Below are positions 24,513-33,104 of a stretch of 64,000 nucleotides of DNA, piece after piece. The notes under the pieces are model-generated. The model worked only from the letters and a program-made list of their open reading frames with translations, was not told the DNA's origin and ran no database searches. The position numbers and the translations under genes are program-made. Every line of letters starts with the position of its first letter. Positions within the stretch are counted from its first letter, which is position 1. The stretch spans positions 310,001-374,000 of the forward strand of contig JASCOV010000003.1 in NCBI GenBank assembly GCA_029960045.1, written 5' to 3'. The stretch is from Flavobacteriaceae bacterium PS02293 (GTDB taxonomy: Bacteria; Bacteroidota; Bacteroidia; Flavobacteriales; Weeksellaceae).

Positions 24513-27395
24513 TTAGAATCTAACTTGTAAGTTTACGAAGTACGAACGCCCTTGTGTGTACCAATATTTAGGTGCAAAGTTCGGGGTTTTGCTATTGAAA
24601 TCATTCTCAAAATCTACATTTCCGTTGGTATTTCTTATTTGCTCAAATCCACCAGTTATATATTTTGTGTTATCCAAAATATTGTTGACAGAAGCAGAAA
24701 TCAATAAATAATATTTCCCAAATATCCAAGATTTTCCAACATTAGCATTAATAAAATGAGCAGATGGTAACTTTTTCTGACTCATATAATATTCCAATTT
24801 TTCCTGAGTAAGTGTTGTAATTGGCGTGTTGCTTACATTATTTGTATACCATTCATCACTTCTTGTAATAGCGTTAGGATCCAGATTGTTATCATCCAAA
24901 TAATTCCAGTTTGCACCTACCCACCAATAGTGAGGATCGCTGTAACGTAATCCTGCTGAGAATGCTTTCTGAGGTGTACCTCCTACTTTCATTCCTTTGA
25001 TGTTTGTTTTCCCATAATCAACATATGGTGCTGCTACTACATCTGACGCAAAATAAACAGTCGGATTGTTTCTGTAAGTATAATCTCCCCAGTTTGCTAC
25101 CCCTTGGAAAGAAAGCGTTGGAAGTATTTTATAATCAACACCCAATTCTGCTCCCATATTTCTCTTGTTTACGTTGGACATTGTCTGTACCACAAAAGCA
25201 CTTGCTGTTTGTCCTGTATCGCCTGTGTTTTCATCATTGGTACTTGTAGCAAGACTAAGTCCGTCTGCGAAAAACCTTTGTACATTGGTGTCATCTTCTG
25301 TATCAACAAGATAACCCGTAACTCTCAACTTCATTTTTGGTGTAGAAACAACATAACTCAAGTCATTAGCACTGATTTTAGTGTTTTTTATACCAGGAGC
25401 TGAATAGTTGTTATTTCTTGGATTAATAAAGATATCTTCCAAAAATGGTGATTGTGTGAAATAGGCACCGTTATAAACTAAGAAATTTCTACCGTTCATT
25501 CTATAAACGATCTGGCTTTTCAAACCATAATTCCAATAATTGTAATCTCTGCCTTTTCCAAGAGAATTGTTTTGATAAAGATAATGCTGGAACAAACCTT
25601 CTCTGTTAGAAGTAGAGTATCCAAATAAACCACTTACGAAAACATCAAAGTTTCCTGTAGAAAATTTAATTCCCGGGTTTACTTTTACCTCTTGTCTTCT
25701 TAAAATGTAGTTGTAACCAATTCTATCTCCAACGTGTTTTGCAAGGCTGGTATCATTCATATTATAAAGACCAGAAGAACCCTTTCTGTTAGAGTCTGCA
25801 AATGGATCAACTCCAAGTACATAATCTGCGCCCAACATATCCTCAACCTCTCTATAATACTCAGAACGGAAATTCTGATAAGAAACGTTCAGTAAAAATT
25901 TAGACTTATCTGTAAAATTGTAAGTATAATGCGTTGCTGCATTCCAGATCTTATCATCACTTACGTCATTTACAAGAAAATATTTTGCTCTGTTTCCTGT
26001 TAGTCCGTACTTTGTAAGCATTTCTTGTTGGTCAAAAGAATCTTTATTGCGGTTTACAGCATATAGATTGTTCCAATTGATTTGCGTAACGTCTTGATTA
26101 TTATTAGCCCAATTTTCAATAGCTGCGTCACGACCATTTCTTAATTCAGTATATAATGCAGGATCTTGAACATTATGATAGGCATTGTAATCTATACTGT
26201 TGGAATAATAACTTGGTAATTTTTTGTAATAAGTTGGCGATGGATTACTTGCATTCTGCCAATCCAATCTAGATCCGCTGTCTTTACCAAATTGGTAAGA
26301 AACGGAAGTCCATAAATTAGAATTCTTATTAAGCTTCAAGAAATCCTGTAATTGGAAAATAGGTTGGAAACCTTTTCTAACTCTTTCATTTCTTTTCTCT
26401 CCATTCTGCCAACCCCAATATGAGTTGTAATGTACACCTCTGTAATCATAAACTTCCTGCGTATTTGGGCTGGAAGTAGATCTTCTTGTAGGTGATGCAA
26501 AAGCATTGAATGTAATCGTATGATTATCATTAATTTTCTTCTCAACACCTAAGTAAGTTCCGTAAGCATCATAGAAAGTACCGTCTTGGATTCCTTCTTC
26601 TGCCCATCTTTTAGCGCCCATCAATGTGAAAGCCCAACCACTTTTTGACATTCCAGAAGTATATCTTAAAGATACTCTTTGTCTGTAATTTCTATTGGTG
26701 ATAGAATAAACTGCCTGGAAACCTTTTCTGTATTCGCTGGCTTTTGTGTTTTTGTAAATAACACCACTATTTCCTCCAAATGCATATTCTGAAGGAGAAT
26801 GATTAGATGCAATCTCTGGGTATCTTACAATTTCGTTAAGACCTCCCCAGTTAGAAAAATCTACATTTCCATTATCAGATTTTACCATAGAAACTCCATT
26901 CAACATATTTTCAGCAGTTCTTCCGTCAACACCTCTTGGTCTGAACCAATAAGCTCCAAGGTCAAAACTGGCAATTCTGTTGAAAACATCCTGAGAAGAT
27001 TGCAATAGACCAACCGTTGAAGATTGTCCGCTGTCTTCATCTCCGGAGTTATCCAGGATTGCAAGTCCTTGATCTGCTCCAGTCAATGAGGAATAAAGGG
27101 TAATGACTCCCAAATCTTTTCTTTTCTCTGTAGTAACATCAAATTCCAAAGTTTTGGTTTCGAAATTTGGTTTGGTTACCACAATCTGATAATGTCCGGT
27201 TTTCAAATCTACAAACTGGAAGTATCCAATTTTGTCTACCGAAACACCATTACCTTCTCCTTTTAGATCAACATGTGCTTTCTCTACCGGTTTCCCATCA
27301 GCATCTTTTAGGTATGCAAAAACCGTAGTCTGTGCAAAGTAAAACGATGCCGGAAGCATTGTAAATAAGGAGATTAATGATAGTTTTTTAATCAT
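24513..27395 (-). CDS. TonB-dependent receptor with N-terminal carboxypeptidase-like domain
   Basis: 960 residues. Signal peptide to about SFYFAQ, then a carboxypeptidase-regulatory-like beta-sandwich (about 25-100, with DADGKPVEKAHVDLKG), a plug domain (about 110-240) and a 22-strand barrel ending in VNLQVRF. Imports a ligand across the outer membrane using TonB energy. The partner lipoprotein gene follows directly, and a secreted endonuclease/phosphatase gene is divergent, so the cargo may be nucleotides, oligonucleotides or phosphate esters. This is a receptor/lipoprotein pair like SusC/SusD in logic, though the lipoprotein is not SusD. Confidence 0.92.
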   Translation of the reverse strand: MIKKLSLISLFTMLPASFYFAQTTVFAYLKDADGKPVEKAHVDLKGEGNGVSVDKIGYFQFVDLKTGHYQIVVTKPNFETKTLEFDVTTEKRKDLGVITLYSSLTGADQGLAILDNSGDEDSGQSSTVGLLQSSQDVFNRIASFDLGAYWFRPRGVDGRTAENMLNGVSMVKSDNGNVDFSNWGGLNEIVRYPEIASNHSPSEYAFGGNSGVIYKNTKASEYRKGFQAVYSITNRNYRQRVSLRYTSGMSKSGWAFTLMGAKRWAEEGIQDGTFYDAYGTYLGVEKKINDNHTITFNAFASPTRRSTSSPNTQEVYDYRGVHYNSYWGWQNGEKRNERVRKGFQPIFQLQDFLKLNKNSNLWTSVSYQFGKDSGSRLDWQNASNPSPTYYKKLPSYYSNSIDYNAYHNVQDPALYTELRNGRDAAIENWANNNQDVTQINWNNLYAVNRNKDSFDQQEMLTKYGLTGNRAKYFLVNDVSDDKIWNAATHYTYNFTDKSKFLLNVSYQNFRSEYYREVEDMLGADYVLGVDPFADSNRKGSSGLYNMNDTSLAKHVGDRIGYNYILRRQEVKVNPGIKFSTGNFDVFVSGLFGYSTSNREGLFQHYLYQNNSLGKGRDYNYWNYGLKSQIVYRMNGRNFLVYNGAYFTQSPFLEDIFINPRNNNYSAPGIKNTKISANDLSYVVSTPKMKLRVTGYLVDTEDDTNVQRFFADGLSLATSTNDENTGDTGQTASAFVVQTMSNVNKRNMGAELGVDYKILPTLSFQGVANWGDYTYRNNPTVYFASDVVAAPYVDYGKTNIKGMKVGGTPQKAFSAGLRYSDPHYWWVGANWNYLDDNNLDPNAITRSDEWYTNNVSNTPITTLTQEKLEYYMSQKKLPSAHFINANVGKSWIFGKYYLLISASVNNILDNTKYITGGFEQIRNTNGNVDFENDFNSKTPNFAPKYWYTQGRSYFVNLQVRF

Positions 27396-27437
27396 AAATC
27401 AATTAGGTTTTGTTTGCTCTTTTTTTCTAATATACAG

Positions 27438-27452
27438 TCCGTTATACACGGA
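27438..27452 (-). promoter_or_regulatory. Short dyad at the predicted start of the receptor transcript
   Basis: TCCGT-TATAC-ACGGA, a 5-bp inverted repeat with a 5-nt spacer, lying where transcription from the -7 element at 27456 should begin. A possible operator; weak on its own. Confidence 0.3.
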
Positions 27453-27455
27453 AGG

Positions 27456-27463
27456 CAAATGTA
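27456..27463 (-). promoter_or_regulatory. Promoter -7 element for the TonB receptor operon
   Basis: Minus-strand TACATTTG, about 60 nt upstream of the receptor ATG at 27395. Confidence 0.5.
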
Positions 27464-27567
27464 TATAAATTTTTGATAATTAATACTTTTTAACATTTTT
27501 TTTATTTTAACAAATTGTCAATTAATTGCTACATAATTATCAATTATCAAAAACATCAAATTTTTAT

Positions 27568-27597
27568 TTTGCAACAATCCAAAAAAAATTACTTTTG
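27568..27597 (+). promoter_or_regulatory. Promoter (TTTG / TACTTTTG) of the endonuclease gene
   Basis: -33 TTTG at 27568-27571, spacer 18, -7 TACTTTTG at 27590-27597; ATG at 27618. Fits the Bacteroidota two-box promoter. Confidence 0.6.
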
Positions 27598-27617
27598 TAG
27601 CCTTACATATTTTATTT

Positions 27618-28823
27618 ATGAAAAATATTTTACGCTTTATAGCTATTTTTAGTATCTCCTTATTATCTGCACAGCAAAAAAGACAAGTTCGTGCTGCTAC
27701 AGTAGGATTTCTGAATGTTGAAAATCTCTGGGACACCGTTCGTTCAGCTGATTATATAGATGGAACCAAAGATATCAGCAACCCTGCTTTCCACAGAAGT
27801 GTGCCTTTGGATTCTATAAAATATCTTGAAGTTACAGAAAAAGATTACTCAGGTCCTTGGAATGATCAATCATTGATTGGAAAAAAAGTGGTGAAAATAC
27901 AAGGCGGGTCTGAAGAGTTCACACCAAAAAGTGGTAAAAATTATACTTATAAGGTATATAAGCAAAAACTTGAGAACGAGGCAAAAGTGATCTCAGAAAT
28001 GGGAAAAGCTTACACCAATACGGCTCCAGTTGTTGTGGGTTTGATAGAAGTAGAAAACCGTCAGGTGATGGAAGACCTTGTGAAAGAACCAGCCATTGCA
28101 AAATATGATTACGGCGTTGTTCACTTCAACTCTTATGATTACAGAGGAATAGACGTTGGTTTCATTTATCAAAAAAGAAGATTCACACCATCCAAATCTT
28201 GGAAAAAAGAAGTGAAAATATTCGGAAGCGAAGGCAAAAGAGAATATACAAGAGATATTGTTGTACTTACGGGATTTCTTGACAACGAAAAAGTAGCATT
28301 TTTCCTAAATCACTGGCCATCCAGAAGAGGTGGAGAAGCAGCTTCTCTTCCAAAAAGAAATGCAGCCGCAGCAATCCTGAAAAAAGAAATGGATAGTGTA
28401 CAGGCATTAGATCCTTCGACTAAGATGTTTGCAATGGGCGATTTCAATGATGATCCTATCAGTCCAAGTTTGAAAACATATTTGAAAGCAGCTGGAAATC
28501 CAAAAGATCTTTCAGAAACTACACCTTACCTTAATCTAATGTATCCTTTATATAAGAATGGTGTTGCATCTTTGGCTTATCAGGATGCACCAAATCTATT
28601 TGACCAGATCATCGTTTCATCAAATTTATATTCCCCGAACAAAGAATTGAGAAAAGATTACACAGTTTTCAAAGCAGAGATTTTTGCACCTGCTTATTTG
28701 GTAAACAAAGAAGGAAATTACAAAGGTTATCCGTTCCGTTCTTGGAATGGCGATCAGTTTACCGGCGGTTATTCCGATCACTTTCCGGCATTTGTGATCT
28801 TACAGAAAGATCCAACACCTTAA
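27618..28823 (+). CDS. Secreted endonuclease/exonuclease/phosphatase (EEP) family enzyme
   Basis: 401 residues with an N-terminal signal (ends near SLLSAQQ). EEP-fold hallmarks: Asn-Val-Glu in FLNVENLWD, Glu in GLIEVENR, the NHWPSRRGGE block, Asp-Asn/Asp in MGDFNDDP, and the catalytic His in YSDHFPAF near the C-terminus. It is a Mg-dependent phosphodiesterase, nuclease or phosphatase exported to the periplasm or outside. Divergent from a TonB receptor and DUF5689 lipoprotein, it probably digests the ligand they import. Confidence 0.9.
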   Translation: MKNILRFIAIFSISLLSAQQKRQVRAATVGFLNVENLWDTVRSADYIDGTKDISNPAFHRSVPLDSIKYLEVTEKDYSGPWNDQSLIGKKVVKIQGGSEEFTPKSGKNYTYKVYKQKLENEAKVISEMGKAYTNTAPVVVGLIEVENRQVMEDLVKEPAIAKYDYGVVHFNSYDYRGIDVGFIYQKRRFTPSKSWKKEVKIFGSEGKREYTRDIVVLTGFLDNEKVAFFLNHWPSRRGGEAASLPKRNAAAAILKKEMDSVQALDPSTKMFAMGDFNDDPISPSLKTYLKAAGNPKDLSETTPYLNLMYPLYKNGVASLAYQDAPNLFDQIIVSSNLYSPNKELRKDYTVFKAEIFAPAYLVNKEGNYKGYPFRSWNGDQFTGGYSDHFPAFVILQKDPTP

Positions 28824-28846
28824 TATAAATTTATATTTAAAAATAC

Positions 28847-28876
28847 AAACCGTTTCAAATCTTTGGGGCGGTTTTT
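28847..28876 (+). terminator. Intrinsic terminator of the endonuclease gene
   Basis: 10-bp stem AAACCGTTTC / GGGGCGGTTT with three G-T pairs, then a T run. Confidence 0.7.
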
Positions 28877-28902
28877 TGTTTATTTAAGTTATATAATTAT
28901 TT

Positions 28903-29007
28903 GGGCAGCTTTATCCGCCTTCCGCTCCCAATCTTTTTTGCAGACGATTCCAGTTCAATAGAACCTGAGACAATGCAAAAAAGGATTTCCGCTCAAGTCG
29001 GGCTGCG
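28903..29007 (+). repeat. Dispersed imperfect-palindrome repeat, copy 2
   Basis: Left end GGGCAGCTTTATCCGCCTTC, inner arms AATCTTTTTTGCA and TGCAAAAAAGGATT that can pair, right end AAGTCGGGCTGC. Same family as 44031 and 57054, and in reverse at 6183 and 31325. Confidence 0.8.
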
Positions 29008-29139
29008 AAAGGATTTAACGTTTCAGAAATAACTTTAAAATAACTTATGTAACTTAGACCTTCTCAGACTTTACAAATAGTCTTCCAATTAAAATCTGGC
29101 GAATCTGTAAAATCAGCGAGAAATAAAAATTTTACAAAA

Positions 29140-29565
29140 ATGAAAAATATAATCGTCCTCGTCATATTTTCTGCATTCATCTGGTCTTGCTCCACAAGTT
29201 CAAAACCAAAATCAGAAGACCAAAAATCATCCATCGCAACCCAAAAGAAAACCGATTCCTCCGACGAATGGGAAATCACAGTTTTCGATGCTGAATATGA
29301 AAATTTTGTCGCAACCAGAGCACAACCAAAATCAATGTTCTCAGAATCCAGCCTGAAATCCCGAAATACGATTTTGGTCAACGAATGGAATTCCAGATTC
29401 TATTCTGGCATCAATCGGAATTTTTACGAAGTTGCCATAGATTATGATCCAAAAGAAAATTACGGATTAGACTTCGAATACAGATTGTATCAATTCTTCG
29501 CCTACTGCAATTGGAAATACGGAATTCAATTTAATGGCTTGAGAGGAATCGATAAGGTAAAATAG
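29140..29565 (+). CDS. Small lipoprotein of DUF6146 type
   Basis: 141 residues with a lipobox (IWSC, Cys about 17). The rest, with EWEITVFDAEYENFVATRAQPKSMFSE, an EWN motif and a C-terminal YGLDFEYRLYQFFAYCNWKYGI, matches what I recall of DUF6146, a Flavobacteriia family of unknown function. Envelope-located. Monocistronic, with a perfect palindromic terminator. Confidence 0.78.
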   Translation: MKNIIVLVIFSAFIWSCSTSSKPKSEDQKSSIATQKKTDSSDEWEITVFDAEYENFVATRAQPKSMFSESSLKSRNTILVNEWNSRFYSGINRNFYEVAIDYDPKENYGLDFEYRLYQFFAYCNWKYGIQFNGLRGIDKVK

Positions 29566-29592
29566 AAAAAGACTGCAAATTTGCAGTCTTTT
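29566..29592 (+). terminator. Bidirectional intrinsic terminator
   Basis: Continuous palindrome built on AAAGACTGCAA / TTGCAGTCTTT between the convergent lipoprotein and prfA genes. Confidence 0.85.
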
Positions 29593-29613
29593 GTTTTATC
29601 TAAATTGAGAATC

Positions 29614-30702
29614 TTAAGAAATCCCTTCTTCTTCTCCTTTTAATTTTTCAGCATTCTCAGCCATTATCACAGCATCAATCATTTCAGAAATATCCCCATT
29701 CATATAAGCATCCAAATTATACATAGATTTGTTGATTCTATGGTCGGTAACTCTACCTTGTGGATAATTATAAGTTTTGATTTTAGCAGAACGGTCTCCT
29801 GTGGAAACCATAGATTTACGTTGCGCCGCAATGTCTCCAACAGATTTTTGAACTTCGATATCGTATAATTTGGTACGAAGCATTTCCATTGCTAATTCTC
29901 TGTTAGCCAGCTGAGAACGAGCTTGCTGGCACACCACAACCATGCCAGATGGTTTGTGTGTCAACTGAACTTTTGTCTCAACTTTGTTTACGTTTTGTCC
30001 ACCCGCACCTCCGGAACGGGAAGTCTGCATTTCGATATCAGCAGGATTTAGTTCAAAATCAATTTCTTCAGCTTCTGGTAAAACGGCAATTGTAATTGCT
30101 GAAGTATGAACACGACCCTGAGATTCTGTTTCTGGAACACGTTGTACACGGTGAACGCCGGATTCAAATTTCATAATGCCATAAACGCCATCACCTTCAA
30201 TTCTTAGAATTAATTCTTTGTAACCCTTGGTTGATTCGCTGGAATCTGTGATTTCGTGCTTCCAACCTTTGGTTTTGAAATACATGGCGTAAGCTCTGTA
30301 AACATCTTCTACGAAAATTGCTGCTTCATCACCACCTGTTCCCGCACGAAGTTCTACAATAACGTTTTTATCATCGGTAGGATCTTTCGGAATCAGAAGG
30401 AATTTAAGTTGCTCTTCATATTCCGGCAATTTATCCATCGCTTCATACTTTTCCTGCTTTGCCATTTCCACAAATTCTTTATCAGAACCATCGGCAATGA
30501 TCTCGTCGGATTCTGCAATTGTGTCAAGGGCACCTTTATATTCATCAAATACTTTTACAATCTTTCCAAGATCGCTGTATTCTTTGTTGAGTGTGGAATA
30601 TCTTTTTTGGTCAGTGATCACATCTGGTTGGATGATAAGATCCGCGACCTCATTATATCGTTGTTTTATCGCTTCCAGTTTTGGAATTAATGACTTGGAC
30701 AT
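29614..30702 (-). CDS. prfA: Peptide chain release factor 1
   Basis: 362 residues. Reads UAA and UAG stop codons and triggers peptide release. The catalytic GGQ is at 234-236 within [11 protein letters not shown]. The codon-recognition tripeptide is PET (190-192) where Escherichia coli RF1 has PAT. Normal family length. Own promoter at 30720-30727. Confidence 0.96.
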   Translation of the reverse strand: MSKSLIPKLEAIKQRYNEVADLIIQPDVITDQKRYSTLNKEYSDLGKIVKVFDEYKGALDTIAESDEIIADGSDKEFVEMAKQEKYEAMDKLPEYEEQLKFLLIPKDPTDDKNVIVELRAGTGGDEAAIFVEDVYRAYAMYFKTKGWKHEITDSSESTKGYKELILRIEGDGVYGIMKFESGVHRVQRVPETESQGRVHTSAITIAVLPEAEEIDFELNPADIEMQTSRSGGAGGQNVNKVETKVQLTHKPSGMVVVCQQARSQLANRELAMEMLRTKLYDIEVQKSVGDIAAQRKSMVSTGDRSAKIKTYNYPQGRVTDHRINKSMYNLDAYMNGDISEMIDAVIMAENAEKLKGEEEGIS

Positions 30703-30719
30703 ATTAAATTTTTAAAGTG

Positions 30720-30727
30720 CAAAGATA
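30720..30727 (-). promoter_or_regulatory. Promoter -7 element for prfA
   Basis: Minus-strand TATCTTTG, 17 nt upstream of the ATG at 30702. Confidence 0.5.
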
Positions 30728-30796
30728 CGGAATTAAGAATCAAGAAAAAAGAGGCAGGAATCAAGACTTGAGATTCAAAATAAAGTTTGATTCAAA

Positions 30797-30827
30797 AGAA
30801 AAATCCACTCTCAAAAAGAATGGATTT
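30797..30827 (-). terminator. Intrinsic terminator of the small membrane protein gene
   Basis: 11-bp stem AAATCCATTCT / AGAGTGGATTT on the minus strand, loop TTTTG, followed by a short T-rich tract. Confidence 0.6.
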
Positions 30828-30882
30828 AAATATATATTGTTTCGCTTTGAGTGCAATCTCTCACGAAAAGAAAATTGCCAAA

Positions 30883-31158
30883 TTAATGGTGATGACCGTG
30901 GCTTACTGGTTTTTCGCCTGCAGGTCTTTGGTAGATCACTTCTACACCTTCTTGCTCATAAAGCTTTTTGTATCTGATTTTTTCCGGGTCGAAGTTTTTG
31001 TTGATCTTCCCAAAATATTCCGCTACACCTTCTGTCAACCAAAGTGGTACGATGAATCCGAAGAACATCAAAATACACCAAAATCCACAAATCATCATTG
31101 TGAAGAAATAAATGGTCCAAAGGAATTGGTAAACCGGCCAGAATGCTGATAACATCAT
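30883..31158 (-). CDS. Small membrane protein, unknown function
   Basis: 91 residues from MMLSAFWPVYQFLW. Two adjacent hydrophobic helices (about 3-45), then a charged cytoplasmic or periplasmic tail ending in the His-rich SHGHHH, a possible metal-binding end. I do not recognise the family. A TTG start 7 codons upstream lies within the -7 promoter element, so the ATG is preferred. Confidence 0.7.
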   Translation of the reverse strand: MMLSAFWPVYQFLWTIYFFTMMICGFWCILMFFGFIVPLWLTEGVAEYFGKINKNFDPEKIRYKKLYEQEGVEVIYQRPAGEKPVSHGHHH

Positions 31159-31176
31159 AATGCTATATATTTTTAG

Positions 31177-31184
31177 CAAAAGTA
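31177..31184 (-). promoter_or_regulatory. Promoter -7 element for the small membrane protein gene
   Basis: Minus-strand TACTTTTG, 18 nt upstream of the ATG at 31158; it rules out the upstream TTG start. Confidence 0.5.
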
Positions 31185-31324
31185 GATGATTTTACCAAAA
31201 CTCACAAAATTTCTGACTTGATTTTTTTCATTTTGCTGAACTTTTAGTTTTTAGTAATTTCGTAAGGTTGTAAAAATCAATGTCAAGTTGGTGGGAAAAG
31301 TTGAATAAAAACAGACAAATCCCC

Positions 31325-31416
31325 TAGCCCCGATTGCAGCGGTTACCCCACAACAAGCCTTGGGAAAAGCTTTGGCGTGAGGAGTAATAGCGGAAAGCGG
31401 GATTAAGCTCCTAAAA
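31325..31416 (-). repeat. Dispersed imperfect-palindrome repeat, copy 3
   Basis: Begins TAGCCCCGATTGCAGCGG and ends AGCGGGATTAAGCTCCTAAAA-like, as at 6183. Read on the minus strand it starts GGAGCTTAATCCCGCTTTCC, aligning with the GGCAGCTTTATCCGCCTTCC end of the other copies. It lies just upstream of fumC. Confidence 0.65.
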
Positions 31417-31433
31417 ATAATAAATATAATATA

Positions 31434-32828
31434 ATGAGTTTCAGAATCGAAAAAGACACAATGGGCGACGTGCAAGTGCCTGCAGATAAATTTTGGGGTG
31501 CACAGACGGAGCGTTCCAGAAATAATTTCAAAATCGGACCGGAAGGAAGTATGCCGCGCGAAATCATCGATGCATTTGCTTACCTGAAGAAAGCTGCTGC
31601 TTACACAAATGCAGAATTAGGCGTTCTTGACAATGAAAAAAGAGACCTCATCGGGAAAGTTTGTGAGGAAATCCTTGAAGGAAAATTGTACGATCAGTTT
31701 CCTTTGGTAATCTGGCAAACAGGTTCTGGAACACAATCCAATATGAACGTGAACGAAGTGGTTGCGAACAGATCTCACGTTTTGAACGGTGGAAATCTTG
31801 GCGAAAAAACCAATGTCCACCCGAATGATGATGTGAACAAATCTCAGTCTTCCAACGATACTTATCCAACAGCAATGCACATCGCGGCTTACACGAAAGT
31901 GGTGAAAGAGACTTTGCCTGCTTTGGAAAAATTGAGAAATACGCTTGACGAGAAAGCGAAGAAATTCCAGAACATTGTGAAAATCGGAAGAACGCATTTG
32001 ATGGATGCGACGCCTTTGACACTTGGACAGGAATTTTCCGGTTATGTTGCACAGTTAGATTATGCGAAAAAAGCAATCAACAATACTTTGGATCACTTGA
32101 AAGAGTTGGCTTTAGGAGGAACTGCAGTTGGAACAGGACTTAATACACCGAAAGGTTATGATGTTTTGGTTGCAAAATATATTGCAGACTTTACTGGACT
32201 TCCTTTTGTAACAGCTCCGAATAAATTTGAGGCTTTGGCTGCGCACGACGGCATTGTTGAATCTCACGGTGCTTTGAAGCAGTTGGCGGTTTCGCTTTAT
32301 AAAATTGCTCAGGACATTAGATTGTTAGCTTCGGGACCGAGATCTGGAATTGGCGAGATTCACATTCCGGAGAATGAGCCAGGTTCATCAATTATGCCCG
32401 GAAAAGTGAATCCCACTCAGAATGAGGCGATTACGATGGTTTGTGCGCAAGTTCTTGGAAACGATACGACAATCTCTTTCGCAGGAACGCAAGGGAATTA
32501 TGAATTGAATGTTTTCAAACCTGTGATGGCTTATAATTTCTTGCAGTCTGCACAGTTGTTGGCAGATGCTATGATCTCTTTTAATGACCATTGTGCGGTT
32601 GGAATCGAGCCAAACGAACCTAGAATTAAGGAATTGGTTGACAAATCTTTAATGTTGGTAACAGCGCTTAACACACACATTGGTTACGAAAATGCTGCGA
32701 AAATTGCGAAAACTGCTCACAAGAACGGAACAACTTTGAAAGAAGAAGCTGTGAATCTTGGACTTTTGACAGCAGAACAATTTGACGAATGGGTGAAACC
32801 AGAAGATATGGTTGGAAGCTTGAAATAA
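31434..32828 (+). CDS. fumC: Fumarate hydratase class II
   Basis: 464 residues. Interconverts fumarate and malate in the TCA cycle. The fumarase/aspartase signature [15 protein letters not shown] is present with its catalytic-loop Ser, together with [14 protein letters not shown] near residue 100 and the [10 protein letters not shown] block carrying a catalytic His. Normal length. Monocistronic, with a dispersed repeat just upstream and a terminator after. Confidence 0.97.
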   Translation: MSFRIEKDTMGDVQVPADKFWGAQTERSRNNFKIGPEGSMPREIIDAFAYLKKAAAYTNAELGVLDNEKRDLIGKVCEEILEGKLYDQFPLVIWQTGSGTQSNMNVNEVVANRSHVLNGGNLGEKTNVHPNDDVNKSQSSNDTYPTAMHIAAYTKVVKETLPALEKLRNTLDEKAKKFQNIVKIGRTHLMDATPLTLGQEFSGYVAQLDYAKKAINNTLDHLKELALGGTAVGTGLNTPKGYDVLVAKYIADFTGLPFVTAPNKFEALAAHDGIVESHGALKQLAVSLYKIAQDIRLLASGPRSGIGEIHIPENEPGSSIMPGKVNPTQNEAITMVCAQVLGNDTTISFAGTQGNYELNVFKPVMAYNFLQSAQLLADAMISFNDHCAVGIEPNEPRIKELVDKSLMLVTALNTHIGYENAAKIAKTAHKNGTTLKEEAVNLGLLTAEQFDEWVKPEDMVGSLK

Positions 32829-32879
32829 GAAGCTAGACTTTCGTTGGCGATTTGGGTTATAAAACCTCTCAAAAATTGG

Positions 32880-32920
32880 AATGCCCCAAAAAAGTATTTA
32901 ACTTTTTGGGGCATTTTTTA
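32880..32920 (+). terminator. Intrinsic terminator of fumC
   Basis: Stem AATGCCCCAAAAAAGT / ACTTTTTGGGGCATT with one bulged base, then T6. Confidence 0.85.
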
Positions 32921-33104
32921 TTTAATGAGATTATCAAATTAAGACAATTACGAAGTTAAAACTCAATCTAAAAGGAAATAGTCATGTAAAGTCAGAAACA
33001 CTTTTCTTATCTAAATCTTATTTAATACTGTCTAATCTTTAAGAACAACCTAGAAAAAAAGGATATTTTTTGAAGATATTAATATGTGTTTTAAATTCAT
33101 TTTT

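Larger units (their letters stand above)
28824..29139. other. Gap holding a terminator and a dispersed repeat
   Basis: 316 bp with no gene: terminator at 28847-28876 and a dispersed palindromic repeat at 28903-29007. Nothing else stands out. Confidence 0.7.

Noticed and set aside
30256..30690. 144-codon plus-strand ORF inside prfA
   Set aside because: Antisense to prfA; Phe/Ile-rich shadow translation.
31251..31475. 74-codon minus-strand ORF before fumC
   Set aside because: Covers a dispersed repeat and the fumC start; no coding character.
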